From positions 1,240,001-1,304,000 of the forward strand of contig NZ_CP123961.1 of assembly GCF_036327415.1 (NCBI RefSeq): a DNA stretch of 64,000 nt, given 5' to 3'. Shown here piece by piece: positions 19,965-31,538 of this stretch. Source of the DNA: Bartonella grahamii subsp. shimonis. GTDB lineage: Bacteria > Pseudomonadota > Alphaproteobacteria > Rhizobiales > Rhizobiaceae. Position numbers and translations under genes: made by a program. Each line of letters opens with the position of its first letter. The first letter of the stretch is position 1. The notes below the pieces were generated by a model. That model ran no database searches and had not been told where the DNA came from. It was given only the letters and a program-made list of their open reading frames with translations.

Positions 19965-21344
19965 ATGATAAAAGAATGGGCGCCTGACTCTTGGAGAGTA
20001 AGGCCAATTAAACAAGTTCCGACTTATCCAGATAAGTCTATGTTAGAAGATGTTGAACGAAAACTGAGAAGTTATCCTCCTTTAGTTTTTGCCGGTGAAG
20101 CACGTGATTTAAAAAATGAATTAGCAGCTGTTGCAAAAGGACAAGCTTTTTTATTGCAAGGTGGTGATTGTGCCGAAAGCTTTGCAGAACATGAAGCTGA
20201 TAATATCCGTGATTTTTTTCGTGTCTTTTTGCAAATGGCGATTGTTTTAACCTTTGGTAGTTCTAAACCTGTTGTTAAAATTGGTCGTATTGCTGGTCAA
20301 TTTGCAAAGCCCCGTTCTTCTGATATCGAAAGCAAAGAGGGAGTTGAATTTCCTGCTTATCGGGGGGATATTATTAATGGCATTGAATTTGAAGCCGATT
20401 CTCGTATTCCAGATCCGCAACGGATGTCTATGGCTTATCGCCAATCTGCGGCAACACTTAATCTATTGCGTGCTTTTTCACAAGGTGGCTATGCTAATTT
20501 AGAAAATGTTCACACATGGATGTTGAGTTTTGTTTCTAACAGTCCACAGGGGGAGCGTTATGAATTATTGGCAGAGCGTATTTCTGAAGCAATTGATTTT
20601 ATGCGTTCTATAGGGATTACATCCAAAACCCATTCTTCATTGCGTGAAACATCTTTTTATACCAGTCATGAAGCACTTTTATTGGGTTATGAAGAGGCAT
20701 TGACGCGGATTGATTCAACTTCAGGAAATTGGTATGCAACATCTGGTCATATGTTATGGATTGGTGACCGTACACGTCAGATTGACCATGCTCATGTTGA
20801 ATATTGTCGCGGCATTAAAAATCCTATAGGATTAAAATGTGGTCCTTCTATTGAGTCTGATGAGCTTTTAAAATTAATTGATATTTTAAATCCTGAAAAC
20901 GAGCTGGGTCGGCTTACTCTCATTACGCGCTTTGGTTATGATAAAGTTGAAAGTTATTTGCCTAAACTCATCCGTGCCGTTGAACGCGAGAAGCGTGCGG
21001 TTATATGGTCATGTGATCCAATGCATGGCAATACAATTACTGCTAATGGTTATAAGACGCGTCCCTTTGATTATGTTTTAAAAGAAGTAGAGAATTTTTT
21101 TGCAGTACATCGTGGAGAGGGAACTTATCCAGGAGGCATTCATATTGAGATGACAGGTCGTGATGTTACTGAATGTACAGGAGGGGCGCATGCCATTTCT
21201 GTAGACGATTTATCTGATCGTTATCATACGCAATGTGATCCACGGTTAAATGCAGACCAAGCGTTAGAATTAGCTTTTCTTGTTGCTGAACTCCTTAAAA
21301 AAAATCGTGTGATTGATCCGTTAGCAATTGCTGCTGGTGGGTAG
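19965..21344 (+). CDS. 3-deoxy-7-phosphoheptulonate synthase, class II (plant type)
   Basis: DAHP synthase condenses phosphoenolpyruvate and erythrose 4-phosphate, the first step of the shikimate pathway. The class II fold is clear: [18 protein letters not shown] with the metal-binding cysteine, [18 protein letters not shown], and [21 protein letters not shown] place the start at ATG 19965 (459 residues; [11 protein letters not shown]). An upstream in-frame codon at 19923 would add 14 residues not expected in the family. It follows gor closely and precedes nadE on the same strand. Symbols vary for this family (aroF, aroG, aroH), so none is given. Confidence 0.94.
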   Translation: MIKEWAPDSWRVRPIKQVPTYPDKSMLEDVERKLRSYPPLVFAGEARDLKNELAAVAKGQAFLLQGGDCAESFAEHEADNIRDFFRVFLQMAIVLTFGSSKPVVKIGRIAGQFAKPRSSDIESKEGVEFPAYRGDIINGIEFEADSRIPDPQRMSMAYRQSAATLNLLRAFSQGGYANLENVHTWMLSFVSNSPQGERYELLAERISEAIDFMRSIGITSKTHSSLRETSFYTSHEALLLGYEEALTRIDSTSGNWYATSGHMLWIGDRTRQIDHAHVEYCRGIKNPIGLKCGPSIESDELLKLIDILNPENELGRLTLITRFGYDKVESYLPKLIRAVEREKRAVIWSCDPMHGNTITANGYKTRPFDYVLKEVENFFAVHRGEGTYPGGIHIEMTGRDVTECTGGAHAISVDDLSDRYHTQCDPRLNADQALELAFLVAELLKKNRVIDPLAIAAGG

Positions 21345-21452
21345 GCAAAAATTTTCCTAATATATTTTTAGGTCATTATGGCAGAGGAGAATTTTTAAAA
21401 AAGTGATATTTCCGATGATGAAGAATGAAGTTGTGGTTGCTAAACTGATGAA

Positions 21453-23129
21453 ATGATACAAAGGCTTATAAAAAATGATTTTCGGGTATCAATTGCCCAA
21501 TTAAATCCTATTGTCGGTGATATTGAGGGAAACTTTTCTTTAGCTGTTATGGCACATCAAAAGGCCAAAGAAGAGGGGGCTGATATTGTTTTATTCACGG
21601 AGCTTTTTATAAGTGCTTATCCGCCGGAGGATCTTGTTCTAAAACCTGCTTTTACAAAAACATGTGAAAAGACTGTTGAGAAATTAGCAAAGATAACCGT
21701 AGGCGGACCAGGAATTGTCATTGGTCTTCCATTAAGACGCAATGGCAATATTTACAACGGTGTCATGCTTCTTGATGAAGGTAGAGTCATTGCTGAAAGT
21801 TTGAAGTTTGATTTACCTAATTATGCTGAATTTGATGAAAAGCGTTTATTTTCTTCAGGTACACGTCCTGAGCCTATTGTTTATCATGGAATCAAATTAG
21901 GAATTGTCATTTGTGAAGATCTTTGGAATGATTTCTCTCTCAGTACAGAGCTTAAAGATAAAGGAGCGGAAATTATTCTTGTCCTTAACGGATCTCCTTA
22001 CTATCGTAATAAAACTTTAAAACGTATAGATATTGTTCATACGCAAGCTCTACGATCTGGAGTACCAATTATCTATGCTAATCAAGTTGGTGGTCAAGAT
22101 GAGCTCGTTTTTGATGGCGGGTCCTTTGCCTTGAATGGACAAGGCAAAAGGATATTTCAAATGAAACACTTTGATAGCCATATTGCTTTAAGCCATTGGC
22201 AAAAAACAACGACGGGATGGCACTGTGTTTCAGGTCCTAATGAAAGTCTTCTCAATGGATTAGCGGCCGATTATCAAGCTTGTGTTTTAGGTTTGAGAGA
22301 TTACGTCAATAAAAATCGCTTTAAGGATGTTATTCTTGGTCTTTCAGGAGGAATTGATTCAGCCCTGTGTACGGCAATGGCGGTGGATGCTCTTGGTGCT
22401 GAGAGGGTTTGCACCATTATGATGCCCTATCATTATACTTCGCAAGAATCATTAAAAGATGCTAAAGAATGTGCACACCTTTTAGGATGTCGTTATGAAA
22501 TCATACCGATTGAGCAAGTTGTTGAAGTTTTTTTAAAGACAATGGCACCTATTTTTTTAGGGTTACCCTCTGATATAACAGAAGAAAATCTTCAAAGTCG
22601 TATACGCGGTACACTTTTAATGGCTCTTTCAAATAAATTCGGTTCAATGGTGGTAACGACAGGCAATAAGTCAGAAATGGCTGTGGGATATGCGACACTG
22701 TATGGTGATATGAATGGCGGGTTTAATCCTATTAAAGATATTTATAAAATGCAGGTTTATGCATTAGCTGGGTGGCGCAATAAAAATCACTTGCACAATT
22801 TGAGAGGACCAGAAGGAATTGTCATTCCATCCAATATTATAGAAAAAGCGCCTTCTGCAGAGCTGCGGGAAAATCAAAAAGATGAAGATTCTCTTCCCCC
22901 TTATCCTATTCTAGATGATATCTTGCAATCTCTTGTAGAAAATGACATGAGTGTTTGTGATATTATTAAACGTGGGTATTCACGGGAAACTGTTGAGAAA
23001 GTTGAACAGCTTCTTTATGGTGCCGAATATAAAAGACGACAATCTGCACCCGGTGTAAAAATCAGTTACAAGAATTTCGGACGCGATCGTCGCTATCCCA
23101 TAGTTAATCGTTTTCGCGATAAAAATTGA
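21453..23129 (+). CDS. nadE: Glutamine-dependent NAD+ synthetase
   Basis: NadE amidates nicotinate adenine dinucleotide to NAD+. This 558-residue form is the two-domain, glutamine-using type. Residues about 10-260 are a nitrilase-like glutaminase, with [15 protein letters not shown] carrying the catalytic glutamate, and GIVICEDLW carrying the cysteine. From about 275 to the end is the synthetase with the pyrophosphate loop [17 protein letters not shown] and [19 protein letters not shown]. Its ribosome binding site is weak. The next gene starts 10 bases past the stop, so the two are co-transcribed. Confidence 0.95.
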   Translation: MIQRLIKNDFRVSIAQLNPIVGDIEGNFSLAVMAHQKAKEEGADIVLFTELFISAYPPEDLVLKPAFTKTCEKTVEKLAKITVGGPGIVIGLPLRRNGNIYNGVMLLDEGRVIAESLKFDLPNYAEFDEKRLFSSGTRPEPIVYHGIKLGIVICEDLWNDFSLSTELKDKGAEIILVLNGSPYYRNKTLKRIDIVHTQALRSGVPIIYANQVGGQDELVFDGGSFALNGQGKRIFQMKHFDSHIALSHWQKTTTGWHCVSGPNESLLNGLAADYQACVLGLRDYVNKNRFKDVILGLSGGIDSALCTAMAVDALGAERVCTIMMPYHYTSQESLKDAKECAHLLGCRYEIIPIEQVVEVFLKTMAPIFLGLPSDITEENLQSRIRGTLLMALSNKFGSMVVTTGNKSEMAVGYATLYGDMNGGFNPIKDIYKMQVYALAGWRNKNHLHNLRGPEGIVIPSNIIEKAPSAELRENQKDEDSLPPYPILDDILQSLVENDMSVCDIIKRGYSRETVEKVEQLLYGAEYKRRQSAPGVKISYKNFGRDRRYPIVNRFRDKN

Positions 23130-23139
23130 GTATTATTTT

Positions 23140-24513
23140 ATGGTTAAAGTTCGTTTTGCTCCCTCTCCAACAGGTTATATTCATATCGGCAATATCCGTA
23201 TTGCGCTTTTCAATTGGCTTTATGCGCAAGCGTATAAGGGAAAATTTATTTTGCGCTATGATGATACAGATGTTGAACGTTCTAAACAAGAATATATCGA
23301 TGCTATTGCTGCTGACCTTGAATGGCTTGGTATTCAACCAGATGCAGTTTATTACCAATCTAAGCGATTTAATCGATATGATGAAGTTGCGGAAATTCTC
23401 AAACAACGCGGGTTTCTTTATCCCTGTTATGAAACAGCGGAAGAATTAGATCGGCGTCGTAAAATCCAGCTTTCGCGCAAATTGCCTCCTGTTTATGACC
23501 GTGCTGCATTAAAATTGACAGTAGAAGAGAAAAAAGAATTTGAATCACAAGGTCGTAAACCCCATTGGCGTTTTCTTCTCCCTAATTTTGAAAATAATCC
23601 TTTGCAAACAAAGCGAACAGAAGTTTGCTGGAATGATGCAGTAAAGGAAAAGCAGACGATTGATTTGGCTTCTCTTTCAGATCCTGTTCTTATTCGTGAA
23701 GATGGAAGCTATCTTTATACATTGCCGTCTGTTGTTGATGATGTAGATATGGCTATTACGCATATTATTCGTGGGGATGATCATATTACAAATACAGGCG
23801 CTCAAATTGCTCTTTTTAAAGCTCTTAACGCAGAGTTACCGGTTTTTGGTCATATCAATTTATTGGCGACAGTTTTAGGAAAAGGATTTTCAAAACGTAA
23901 TAATGATCTTTCTATTCGTTCTCTACGGGAAGAAGGATTTGAATCTATAGCTGTTCAGTGTCTTGCTGTTTTGATTGGAACATCGCAAAATGTGTGTCCC
24001 TATCCCAATCAAGCAGCACTTTTAGAACATTTTAATCTCCAAGATACGTCAAGATCCGTTGCAAAATTTGATATTGCTGATCTTCTTGCTTTAAATAGTC
24101 ATCTTGTCCATGAGTTAACTTATGAAGAAGTTCAAATGCGACTTAAAAGCCTTTCTATTGAGGGAGATAAGGCGGAATATTTCTGGAACGCGATAAGAAG
24201 CAATATTGATAAAGTCAATGATGCTGTTTTGTGGTGGAAAATCATTCATGATGAACAGAATTTTGATACAGTGGCACCAGAGGATCGTGCTTTCGTGCAG
24301 CAGTCACTTAATTTCTTACCTGAAGGTGTATTGAAGGATGAAAGTTGGAAAATTTGGACGACAGCATTAAAAGAAAAAACAGGTCGGAAAGGAAAAGCTT
24401 TATTTATGCCATTACGTCAGGCACTTACAGGCATGGATCATGGGCCTGAAATGGGAAAAATTTTACAGCTTTTAGGGCGTGAAAAGGTAGCAGAAAGACT
24501 CTCTAGGAAATAA
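23140..24513 (+). CDS. Glutamate--tRNA ligase, copy 2
   Basis: A second class I glutamyl-tRNA synthetase, 457 residues. The HIGH-type motif is in [16 protein letters not shown], and the KMSKS-type motif is the unusual KGFSKRNND in place of KLSKRHG. The anticodon-binding part is intact. It lies 10 bases after nadE. Compared with copy 1 it diverges widely outside the active site, so this is an old pair of paralogues rather than a recent duplication. It may have a distinct tRNA preference (tRNA-Glu versus tRNA-Gln); this is an inference from other alphaproteobacteria. Confidence 0.93.
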   Translation: MVKVRFAPSPTGYIHIGNIRIALFNWLYAQAYKGKFILRYDDTDVERSKQEYIDAIAADLEWLGIQPDAVYYQSKRFNRYDEVAEILKQRGFLYPCYETAEELDRRRKIQLSRKLPPVYDRAALKLTVEEKKEFESQGRKPHWRFLLPNFENNPLQTKRTEVCWNDAVKEKQTIDLASLSDPVLIREDGSYLYTLPSVVDDVDMAITHIIRGDDHITNTGAQIALFKALNAELPVFGHINLLATVLGKGFSKRNNDLSIRSLREEGFESIAVQCLAVLIGTSQNVCPYPNQAALLEHFNLQDTSRSVAKFDIADLLALNSHLVHELTYEEVQMRLKSLSIEGDKAEYFWNAIRSNIDKVNDAVLWWKIIHDEQNFDTVAPEDRAFVQQSLNFLPEGVLKDESWKIWTTALKEKTGRKGKALFMPLRQALTGMDHGPEMGKILQLLGREKVAERLSRK

Positions 24514-24572
24514 GAGCGGCTTTTTTAAAAGCATTTCGTTCATTTTACTCTTAAGGAGAATAAAGAACAAGT

Positions 24573-25976
24573 TTATTTACACGTTTTTATAAGCATGAAA
24601 GCAGGAATATCGTCACCAAATCCAAGGGGCGTGTAATTCTTATTTTTTCGTGGGCGTTGTTGCTCAGGTGGCTTCTCTTTATTATTTGCATTTTTGATAT
24701 ATTCTGTTTTATTCTCTTCTACAGATTTTTTAGTGTGAGCAACAGGCTCTTTTTGAGCAGTTTTCTTTGATGATTTTGAAGATTTTTTCTTTACAACAAT
24801 ATCTTCTGTTTGATCATCGGCTATTAAAGTTGAGAGATCTCCATTGAGCCATTCAATTTTTTCATTACTCATTTCCTCAATGGCATTGATATATTTTTGA
24901 TCAGCTTTTGTGACAATCGTAAAAGCTTTTCCGCTACGATTTGCACGCCCTGTACGACCAATTCGATGGATATAGTCTTCAGCATGTGTAGGAACATCAT
25001 AGTTAAATACATGACTTACAGCTGGAATATCGAGTCCACGGGCAGCAACATCAGAAGCAACAAGAAGTGTAAGTTTATTATTTTTAAAATCAGCTAGGGT
25101 GTTCATGCGCGAATATTGGTCCATATCTCCATGAAGTGCTCCTACATTAAAGTTATGTTTGATGAGCGATCTAAAAAGTTCAGAGATATCTCTCTTTCGA
25201 TTACAGAAAATGATTGCATTTTGAAGCTCTGCACCTTCATTTTGGATAAGTTCTCGTAAAACCGCTCTTTTATCCCATGATTTATTTCCAGATTTAACAA
25301 GCCGTTGTGTAATTGTGGTAGCTGTTGAGGAAGCTTTTGTAACTTCAACAGATACGGGAGAATGTAAAAATTGTTTTGTTAGTTTTGTAATTTCTGGCGC
25401 CATTGTTGCAGAAAAGAATAAAGTTTGACGCGTAAAAGGGGTTAGCTTACAGATACGTTCAATATCAGGAATAAAGCCCATATCCAACATGCGATCAGCT
25501 TCATCAATTACAAGGATTTCAACGCCCATCAGGAGCAGTTTACCGCGCTCGCAGTGATCAAGAAGGCGCCCCGGTGTTGCTATAAGGACATCAGCTCCCC
25601 GTTCAAGTTTGCGATCTTGGAGTTCAAAAGAAACTCCACCAATCAAAAGAGCAACATTTAAACGATGATTTATTCCATATTTATCGAAATTTTCTTCAAC
25701 TTGAGCTGCAATTTCCCGTGTTGGTTCTAAGATGAGCGTACGGGGCATTCGTGCTCTTGCACGACCTTTTTCCAGGAGAGTGAGCATAGGCAATACGAAA
25801 GAGGCGGTTTTACCTGTTCCCGTTTGGGCGATTCCTAAAACGTCTTTTCTTTGAAGGACATGCGGAATTGTTTCACTTTGAATAGGTGTTGGAGCCGTAT
25901 ACCCCGCTGATTTCACCGCATTAATAACTTTTGCGGAAAGACCTAAATCATCAAAACTGTTTAAAGATGGTATCAT
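24573..25976 (-). CDS. DEAD-box ATP-dependent RNA helicase (RhlE-like)
   Basis: A 467-residue RNA helicase that remodels RNA structure, probably in ribosome assembly or mRNA turnover. The motifs in order are: Q motif APTPIQSETIP, motif I AQTGTGKTASF, TREIAAQ, VLIATPGRLLD, DEAD in LVIDEADRMLDMGF, SAT in LFFSATMAPE, and HRIGRTGRANRSG in the second RecA domain. The last 75 or so residues are a lysine-rich tail, as in RhlE proteins. It faces the glutamyl-tRNA synthetase gene end to end. Confidence 0.92.
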   Translation of the reverse strand: MIPSLNSFDDLGLSAKVINAVKSAGYTAPTPIQSETIPHVLQRKDVLGIAQTGTGKTASFVLPMLTLLEKGRARARMPRTLILEPTREIAAQVEENFDKYGINHRLNVALLIGGVSFELQDRKLERGADVLIATPGRLLDHCERGKLLLMGVEILVIDEADRMLDMGFIPDIERICKLTPFTRQTLFFSATMAPEITKLTKQFLHSPVSVEVTKASSTATTITQRLVKSGNKSWDKRAVLRELIQNEGAELQNAIIFCNRKRDISELFRSLIKHNFNVGALHGDMDQYSRMNTLADFKNNKLTLLVASDVAARGLDIPAVSHVFNYDVPTHAEDYIHRIGRTGRANRSGKAFTIVTKADQKYINAIEEMSNEKIEWLNGDLSTLIADDQTEDIVVKKKSSKSSKKTAQKEPVAHTKKSVEENKTEYIKNANNKEKPPEQQRPRKNKNYTPLGFGDDIPAFMLIKTCK

Positions 25977-26122
25977 TTTTTTATCAATTGCTCTGTGATT
26001 TTAACTGCGCTATCTAAATAATGATTATAACCAATATTCTCCACTCTTAAAAAGTGTTAAGATGTTTTCACAAAAAAACTAACTATAACAATCATATACA
26101 CATAAAACGCATAATACAATCA

Positions 26123-26896
26123 TTAATAGCGAAATTGTTCTGATAAAATGCGCTCATCCCATGAATGATTTGAGTCAAAAAGGATTGAAGCTGTTACATC
26201 TGTTGCCATTGAAATCGTAACTGAATGGACAGATTTAACTTCAATATTATCTGCAGCAGCGTTGACAGGGCGTTTGTCAGGTTCAAGCATATCAAAACGC
26301 ACTGTTACTGTATTGGGAAGCAAAGCTCCATGCCAACGCCGAGGGCGAAAAGGGCTAACAGGAGTGAGGACCATAAGGGGGGCCATAAGAGGTAAGATAG
26401 GTCCTTGTGCTGATAAATTATAGGCGGTCGATCCAGCTGGTGTAGCGACGAGGACACCATCACAACTTAATTGTTCCATGCGCACGTTGTTATCAATGGT
26501 GATGCGAATTTTTGCGGCTTGATAAGATTGCCGAAAGAGGGATACTTCATTAATTGCAAGCGCCTCGATAAAGTCTTGACATTCAGATTTTGCAATCATG
26601 CGCAGGGGATGGATTTCTTTTTTATGTGCGACAGCAATACGATTGGGCAATTTTTTTTCATGAAATTCATTCATAAGAAATCCTACAGAACCTTGATTCA
26701 TGCCATAAATAGGTTTGCCTGTGTTCATGACGTCTCGTACGGTTTGTAACATTGTTCCATCACCACCGATAGCAACAACAATATCAGTTTCTTCCAGAGA
26801 AGAATGACCATAAACAGAAATTAATTTATGGGTAGCTTTGATAGCGTCCTCAGTTTCTGCGGAAATAAAATGAAAGCGACTTGGTAATGTAGTCAT
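26123..26896 (-). CDS. nadK: NAD kinase
   Basis: NadK phosphorylates NAD+ to NADP+. The 257-residue length is typical for Rhizobiales. The catalytic motif VVAIGGDGTMLQTVRD is near residue 45, followed by MNQGSVGFLMNE and the glycine-rich LSCDGVLVATPAGSTAYNLS. It lies upstream of the helicase gene on the same strand, with about 145 bases between. An A/T-rich stretch lies before its start. Confidence 0.94.
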   Translation of the reverse strand: MTTLPSRFHFISAETEDAIKATHKLISVYGHSSLEETDIVVAIGGDGTMLQTVRDVMNTGKPIYGMNQGSVGFLMNEFHEKKLPNRIAVAHKKEIHPLRMIAKSECQDFIEALAINEVSLFRQSYQAAKIRITIDNNVRMEQLSCDGVLVATPAGSTAYNLSAQGPILPLMAPLMVLTPVSPFRPRRWHGALLPNTVTVRFDMLEPDKRPVNAAADNIEVKSVHSVTISMATDVTASILFDSNHSWDERILSEQFRY

Positions 26897-27158
26897 TTAA
26901 AAAATATCCTGATACTTATAATTTATGTTGTAACTTATTTTTGAGAGTTTTGAAGTTGTAATAAAAGCTCTTTTTATAATAAAAAGAGCATTGAATAAAG
27001 AGAAGTTATTTCAAGGTAAAGTATCATTGAAAAGTAAGAAGAGAGTGTCGTTAAATAAGTTACAAACAAGTAATTTTTTATTAGAATGATAATTTAGCAT
27101 TGAAGCTAAGAGTATGATTAGTTAAAAGACTACAATTGATTTTAATAATCAGTTTTAA

Positions 27159-27235
<77 letters not shown>

Positions 27236-30200
27236 AATTCTTCAATTTCATATCACCTTAAATAACAATATTACCTAAAAAGAAGCCACTTTCCTCTTTT
27301 ATGAAAATGGTCATCTGAGTTGTTTATTTAAGTTTTGTAGCAAATAAGAAAATGATTTTAAGAGAAGTAAAATTTACGGCTGCGTCTATAATTTTTCGGT
27401 TAGTTATTGTTGAATATCGAGATAAAAAGCAAGATTATCTAAATACGCTTTCAATTTAACTATAAACATTTATAACATAAAAATACATATTAATTCAATA
27501 TGTTACTGTATAATTGATCTGGCGATGTTGACAGTAGATTGCTAAATATATTGTTCTGAGCATTAAAATAGATAGCTAAATTTGCTTATATCCTATTTTG
27601 GGAGCTAAAGGCTGTTATGCTGAGATGGAACGCGGATGAGGAATATCACTAGTTAAAGGAATAATAATGGGGAAAAAATAATCGTCAAGATTTGAATTGT
27701 TTCAAAAAGCTGTATTCAGTATGGTTATCACGGTTTTGAGAATGGGTATCGGACGTTCTCTATACACCAATATTGTCAGTTATGTTGGATGAGGGACCGT
27801 GTACCTTTAATCAACTTTCTTATAAGCTAGCGCTAATTATGGTGGTTATTTAGTTGGGAGTATGTTCTTTACGTTTGGCAGAATTGGGAATATATCTCTT
27901 ACTCCTCGCATGCTATCTTGTGCAGCTACAATAATGAGTGCACTTATTATTTCCATGGCATTAACACTTAGAGTTCTTTTGATCCGTTTTTCTGCTGGTG
28001 TTGTGAGTGCAGCAATGATGGTTTTGGGTTCTATTATGGTCATGCAGCATAGCCATAATGGGCGGATTATTGCTTCGCTTTATGCAGGTGTCAGAGTTGG
28101 TATTCTACTAGGTAATGAATATGTTATTATTAGTTTGAACAGGGGCTTTATGCGACAAACATTTGGTTTGGAGTCGGTTTAATGTCTGTTCAAAACTTTT
28201 AAAAACATACAGGTTTAATTATGACAACTATATCAAAAAACACCCCCGTTATTTCTTCCATTGAAAATAAAATCGCTCCTGTTAATAAGAAAGAAACATC
28301 CAAAAATATGAATTGACCAATCAAATGGATTTCGTGACTGGTCATATATTATATTGCATTCGTGCTTTAAAAGATTTTGGTGATGTAAAAAAGCGATCTA
28401 GATGGTTTTATTGAAAATGAAAGGGGCTATGGCAATGCTGCCATTGGTGGCTCTGTGTATGGCAATGCCCTTATATGTGATAAAACCCGCGTGTATTTTG
28501 CTGCTCATGTTTATGACAAGGCTCATCTTTCTTATAACGCTTGAGTTTGTCATTATGCGCGGGTTTATGGGAATGCAAAATTATCCGGTAGAGCACGTAT
28601 TCATAGCAATGCTGCGGTTTATGATCATGCTGTTGTTAGCATGCAAGGTTTATGGCAATGCAAGAATAAAAAACATAGTGATTTATATTCGGTTCCTATA
28701 AATTCTGAGGTTTATGAAAGCAATAACGTTGTCAAGATTGATGAACAGAATAAATGACAGGCTTGGGAGGTGCCTTCTTTATGGCTATAAACCCATCATA
28801 AAGAGAGAATGCATAAAAGAAAGCTGTGCCAATTGATATGACGCGGCTTTTAAATAGAAGTACTGCAGATCATACAAAAGAAACCAATAATGAATGCATA
28901 TATAGAAAACGTATTATATTGCAAGCACTCTATTCTATTGATTAAAACTTATTAAAAGGAACGTAAATGAACAGGTATGATCATTAATCACTCATTTGAA
29001 TTACAGAACCTATAAACACTTTTTTATGGCTATAAAACGTATTAAGAATAACGCCTTCATTTTTGAGGTGATCATTTGAAACAAAGCACATTATCAAAAT
29101 GCCTCTTTTAAAACGTTTCAAAATATCAAGCTCAAAATCGAGCTGAGTGAATTGAAATAATTTACATTCTACAATTAAACGTATCAAATAAATTAAAATG
29201 CTTGGTAGGTTCATATCAAGATAATCAAGAGAAAATGCGTATTAAGTGAATATCTGTAATAAAACCCGTTTTTTACATTTACGAGCATTGGTTTTTAAAA
29301 GCAGCTTTTCATAAGGACAATAAACAACTACTTTTTATAAAATCTAAGGCTTTTAAACTGTTATAAAAGCTAGGTTTCAAACGTTTTTAAGAGATATCAT
29401 TTTATGTTTCTAAACGTTTATTTAGTGAGGTTCTCATAAGCGTATTTTCATTTTGCACTCAAACATAACTTCTTTGCAAATAAGCCGGTCCATATTTGGG
29501 CTAGAAAAATTAACCAGCTCAAATTAGAGCTCGTTAACTTTAGAATAGAGCATTCTTTAAACATTGTCGCCTTTGATTCAAAATTGAGTAAAACCCCATG
29601 CCTTTGTGATATGATTACAATTCTTTTGAAATTTTCCTGCTTATCTTTCTAAGGAGGTGCTCTCAAATTTGAGGGGACCTCATTTGGTTTCGTATTTTAA
29701 AACTGTAACTTTTAAAACGTTTTTGCTTGTTTGCTTGCGTTATATCATTAAAAGGCTTTCTCTTTCACAAGACATAACATTATCAATTTCATTACCTGTT
29801 GTGATGATAGGATCTACATAATGTCTGCTTATCATTTACTAACTTTTTAATAAGCGGCACTTTAAAATCGACTTATCTTTAAATCCTTTTATGTGCCCTT
29901 TGAATTTAAACCTATCGTATAATAGTTTCAAATGATTATTTTTTTAAGGTTTAGCTCAAAAAAGAATAAACACCATATCATTCTTTAAACGCACGCAATT
30001 TATGTTATCAATAATTTCAAACAATTACGTTTTTAACAATGTGATTTGTGTGCGATAAAAACGTATCATAAAATTTATGAATTGTTATGAATGATAGCTG
30101 CTTTCACTTCATTTGAATGTTTACATGCGTTATAATATTTGCATCATGATTTGCTTTTTATGGTCTATTCATACATGGCAATTGTTTATAAAAAATGGTC

Positions 30201-31538
30201 AATTGAATCACGTATAAAAGTGTGGGTTTTAAATGGGATTCATATAAATAATTGCACACAAACTATTAATTTTGTTTATGTTTTTCAGGATAAGATTCCA
30301 TCTCGTTTAGACGTTGCAAAAGAAATTACCAAAGACCTTCTTGATAAGATTCTTCTCTTATACGGTGTTATCAATTTTGTTTGAAAAAATCTGCTTCGTT
30401 TTTGATTTTTGATATGGATACAACCTCTTTTGAGGTAGAGAAAAGAATTTTTTAACCATGGAGAGTACAATAGCGCTCTTCAAATCTTGATTGGTTTGTT
30501 GAGAAAATTAAAGAGGTAGATAATTTATTCAGCACGTTATCAACTACCAGATCGTGAAGTGCAAATTCTTTATAATAACGTAATTATCAAAGGTTATCGA
30601 CAATTTGATGTTGGAGTTTCGATTAGTATTGGTATTTTAGCTGCTGCCTGCACGGTAATTGATCCCTATCAATTCTCAGTACTTACAAAATCTATAACTT
30701 GATTTTGATAAAAAGGGGTTGAGAGTTTGTGAAGAAGAAATATATGCAGATTGGTTAAAATTAGAGCTTGATTATGTCTTGAAATGGGCGATGGAAAAAA
30801 ATTGATCTTCATAAATGCTTTTATTCTAGATATGGAGTATCACCTTGGCAAAAGAGTGAAGTTGAGGTACATAAAAGGTTATCAAAGTAGATGATGCAGA
30901 TTAGAGTTTACTTCATATTGGTGCACTGGCTTTATTGGGTGATGTTGCAACCTTACAATCTTATTATCAAAGTTTCAGTGCAGGGGATCATTTAGGCTTT
31001 GATGAAAATACCCAACAGATTCATCTTGAACGTACATTGGCTTTAGCCAAAGAAGTGGTGAAATCTAAGTAGCTCAGCTACACTTTAATTGCAAAAGTAG
31101 CAAAAAATATGAGCCATCTGGAAGAAAAACAAAGTTCTTAGTAAGAGATTTTCAGAGAGGTGGAGTCTCATTCTTAGAAGGAAAAAAATAGCTAAATTTA
31201 TCGAAACAAAAGATAAGAAATAGCTCCTTAAGAAATATCAAGAAGATCTCAAAAGATTATAGGAGCTAGAGTGTAGTTTAACGCTACCATCATCGGTTGA
31301 GTAAACCCAACAGTGGTGGAGTTCTATCCATTGGCGGAAATCTGATGTTTGAAAGAGGATTTCTTGATGTGAAGGTAGTATTTTAATAATTATTATAAAT
31401 CAATATGTTGTATATATTCATTATCTTACGCTTTAAAAAATATAAAAATAATGAAATGCAATTAAGTCATCAACTTCTTATTCTTTTCAATTTTTAATCA
31501 TAAACAAATCTTTTTATTTATCTTGCTTATAAAAAGAA
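27236..31538. other. Decayed 4.3-kb region downstream of tRNA-Arg
   Basis: No intact gene is supported. The clearest remnant is a phage-type GNA-repeat protein (28221-28757). Upstream, 27862-28182 is a 106-codon hydrophobic frame on the + strand that I do not recognise. Around 28810-28870 a frame reads PIDMTRLLNRST. Between about 30290 and 31075 several short coding-like pieces appear in different frames, such as DKIPSRLDVAKEITKDLLDK, LPDREVQILYNNVIIKGYRQ and LGFDENTQQIHLERTLALAK. They look like pieces of one or two former genes. I could not assign them to a family. The rest is AT-rich with dense stops. Confidence 0.6.
28221..28757 (+). pseudogene. Decayed phage-type protein with repeated GNA/YGNA motifs
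   Basis: Pieces of one former protein can be read by changing frame. First comes MTTISKNTPVISSIENK up to a stop near 28314. Then CIRALKDFGDVKK, and after a one-base shift DGFIENERGYGNAAIGGSVY, then GNALICDKTRVYFAAHVYDK, a TGA, and RVYGNAKLSGRARIHSNAAV. This YGNAxV-type repeat with an RALKDFGDVKKGDLGGFIE-like entry is typical of phage-encoded repeat proteins predicted to form a beta-helix. At least two stops and one frameshift make it non-functional. It lies about 1 kb past the tRNA-Arg 3' end. Confidence 0.65.

Noticed and set aside
29000..29214. 76-codon - strand frame in the tRNA-Arg decay zone
   Set aside because: No start context, AT-driven composition and no family resemblance.
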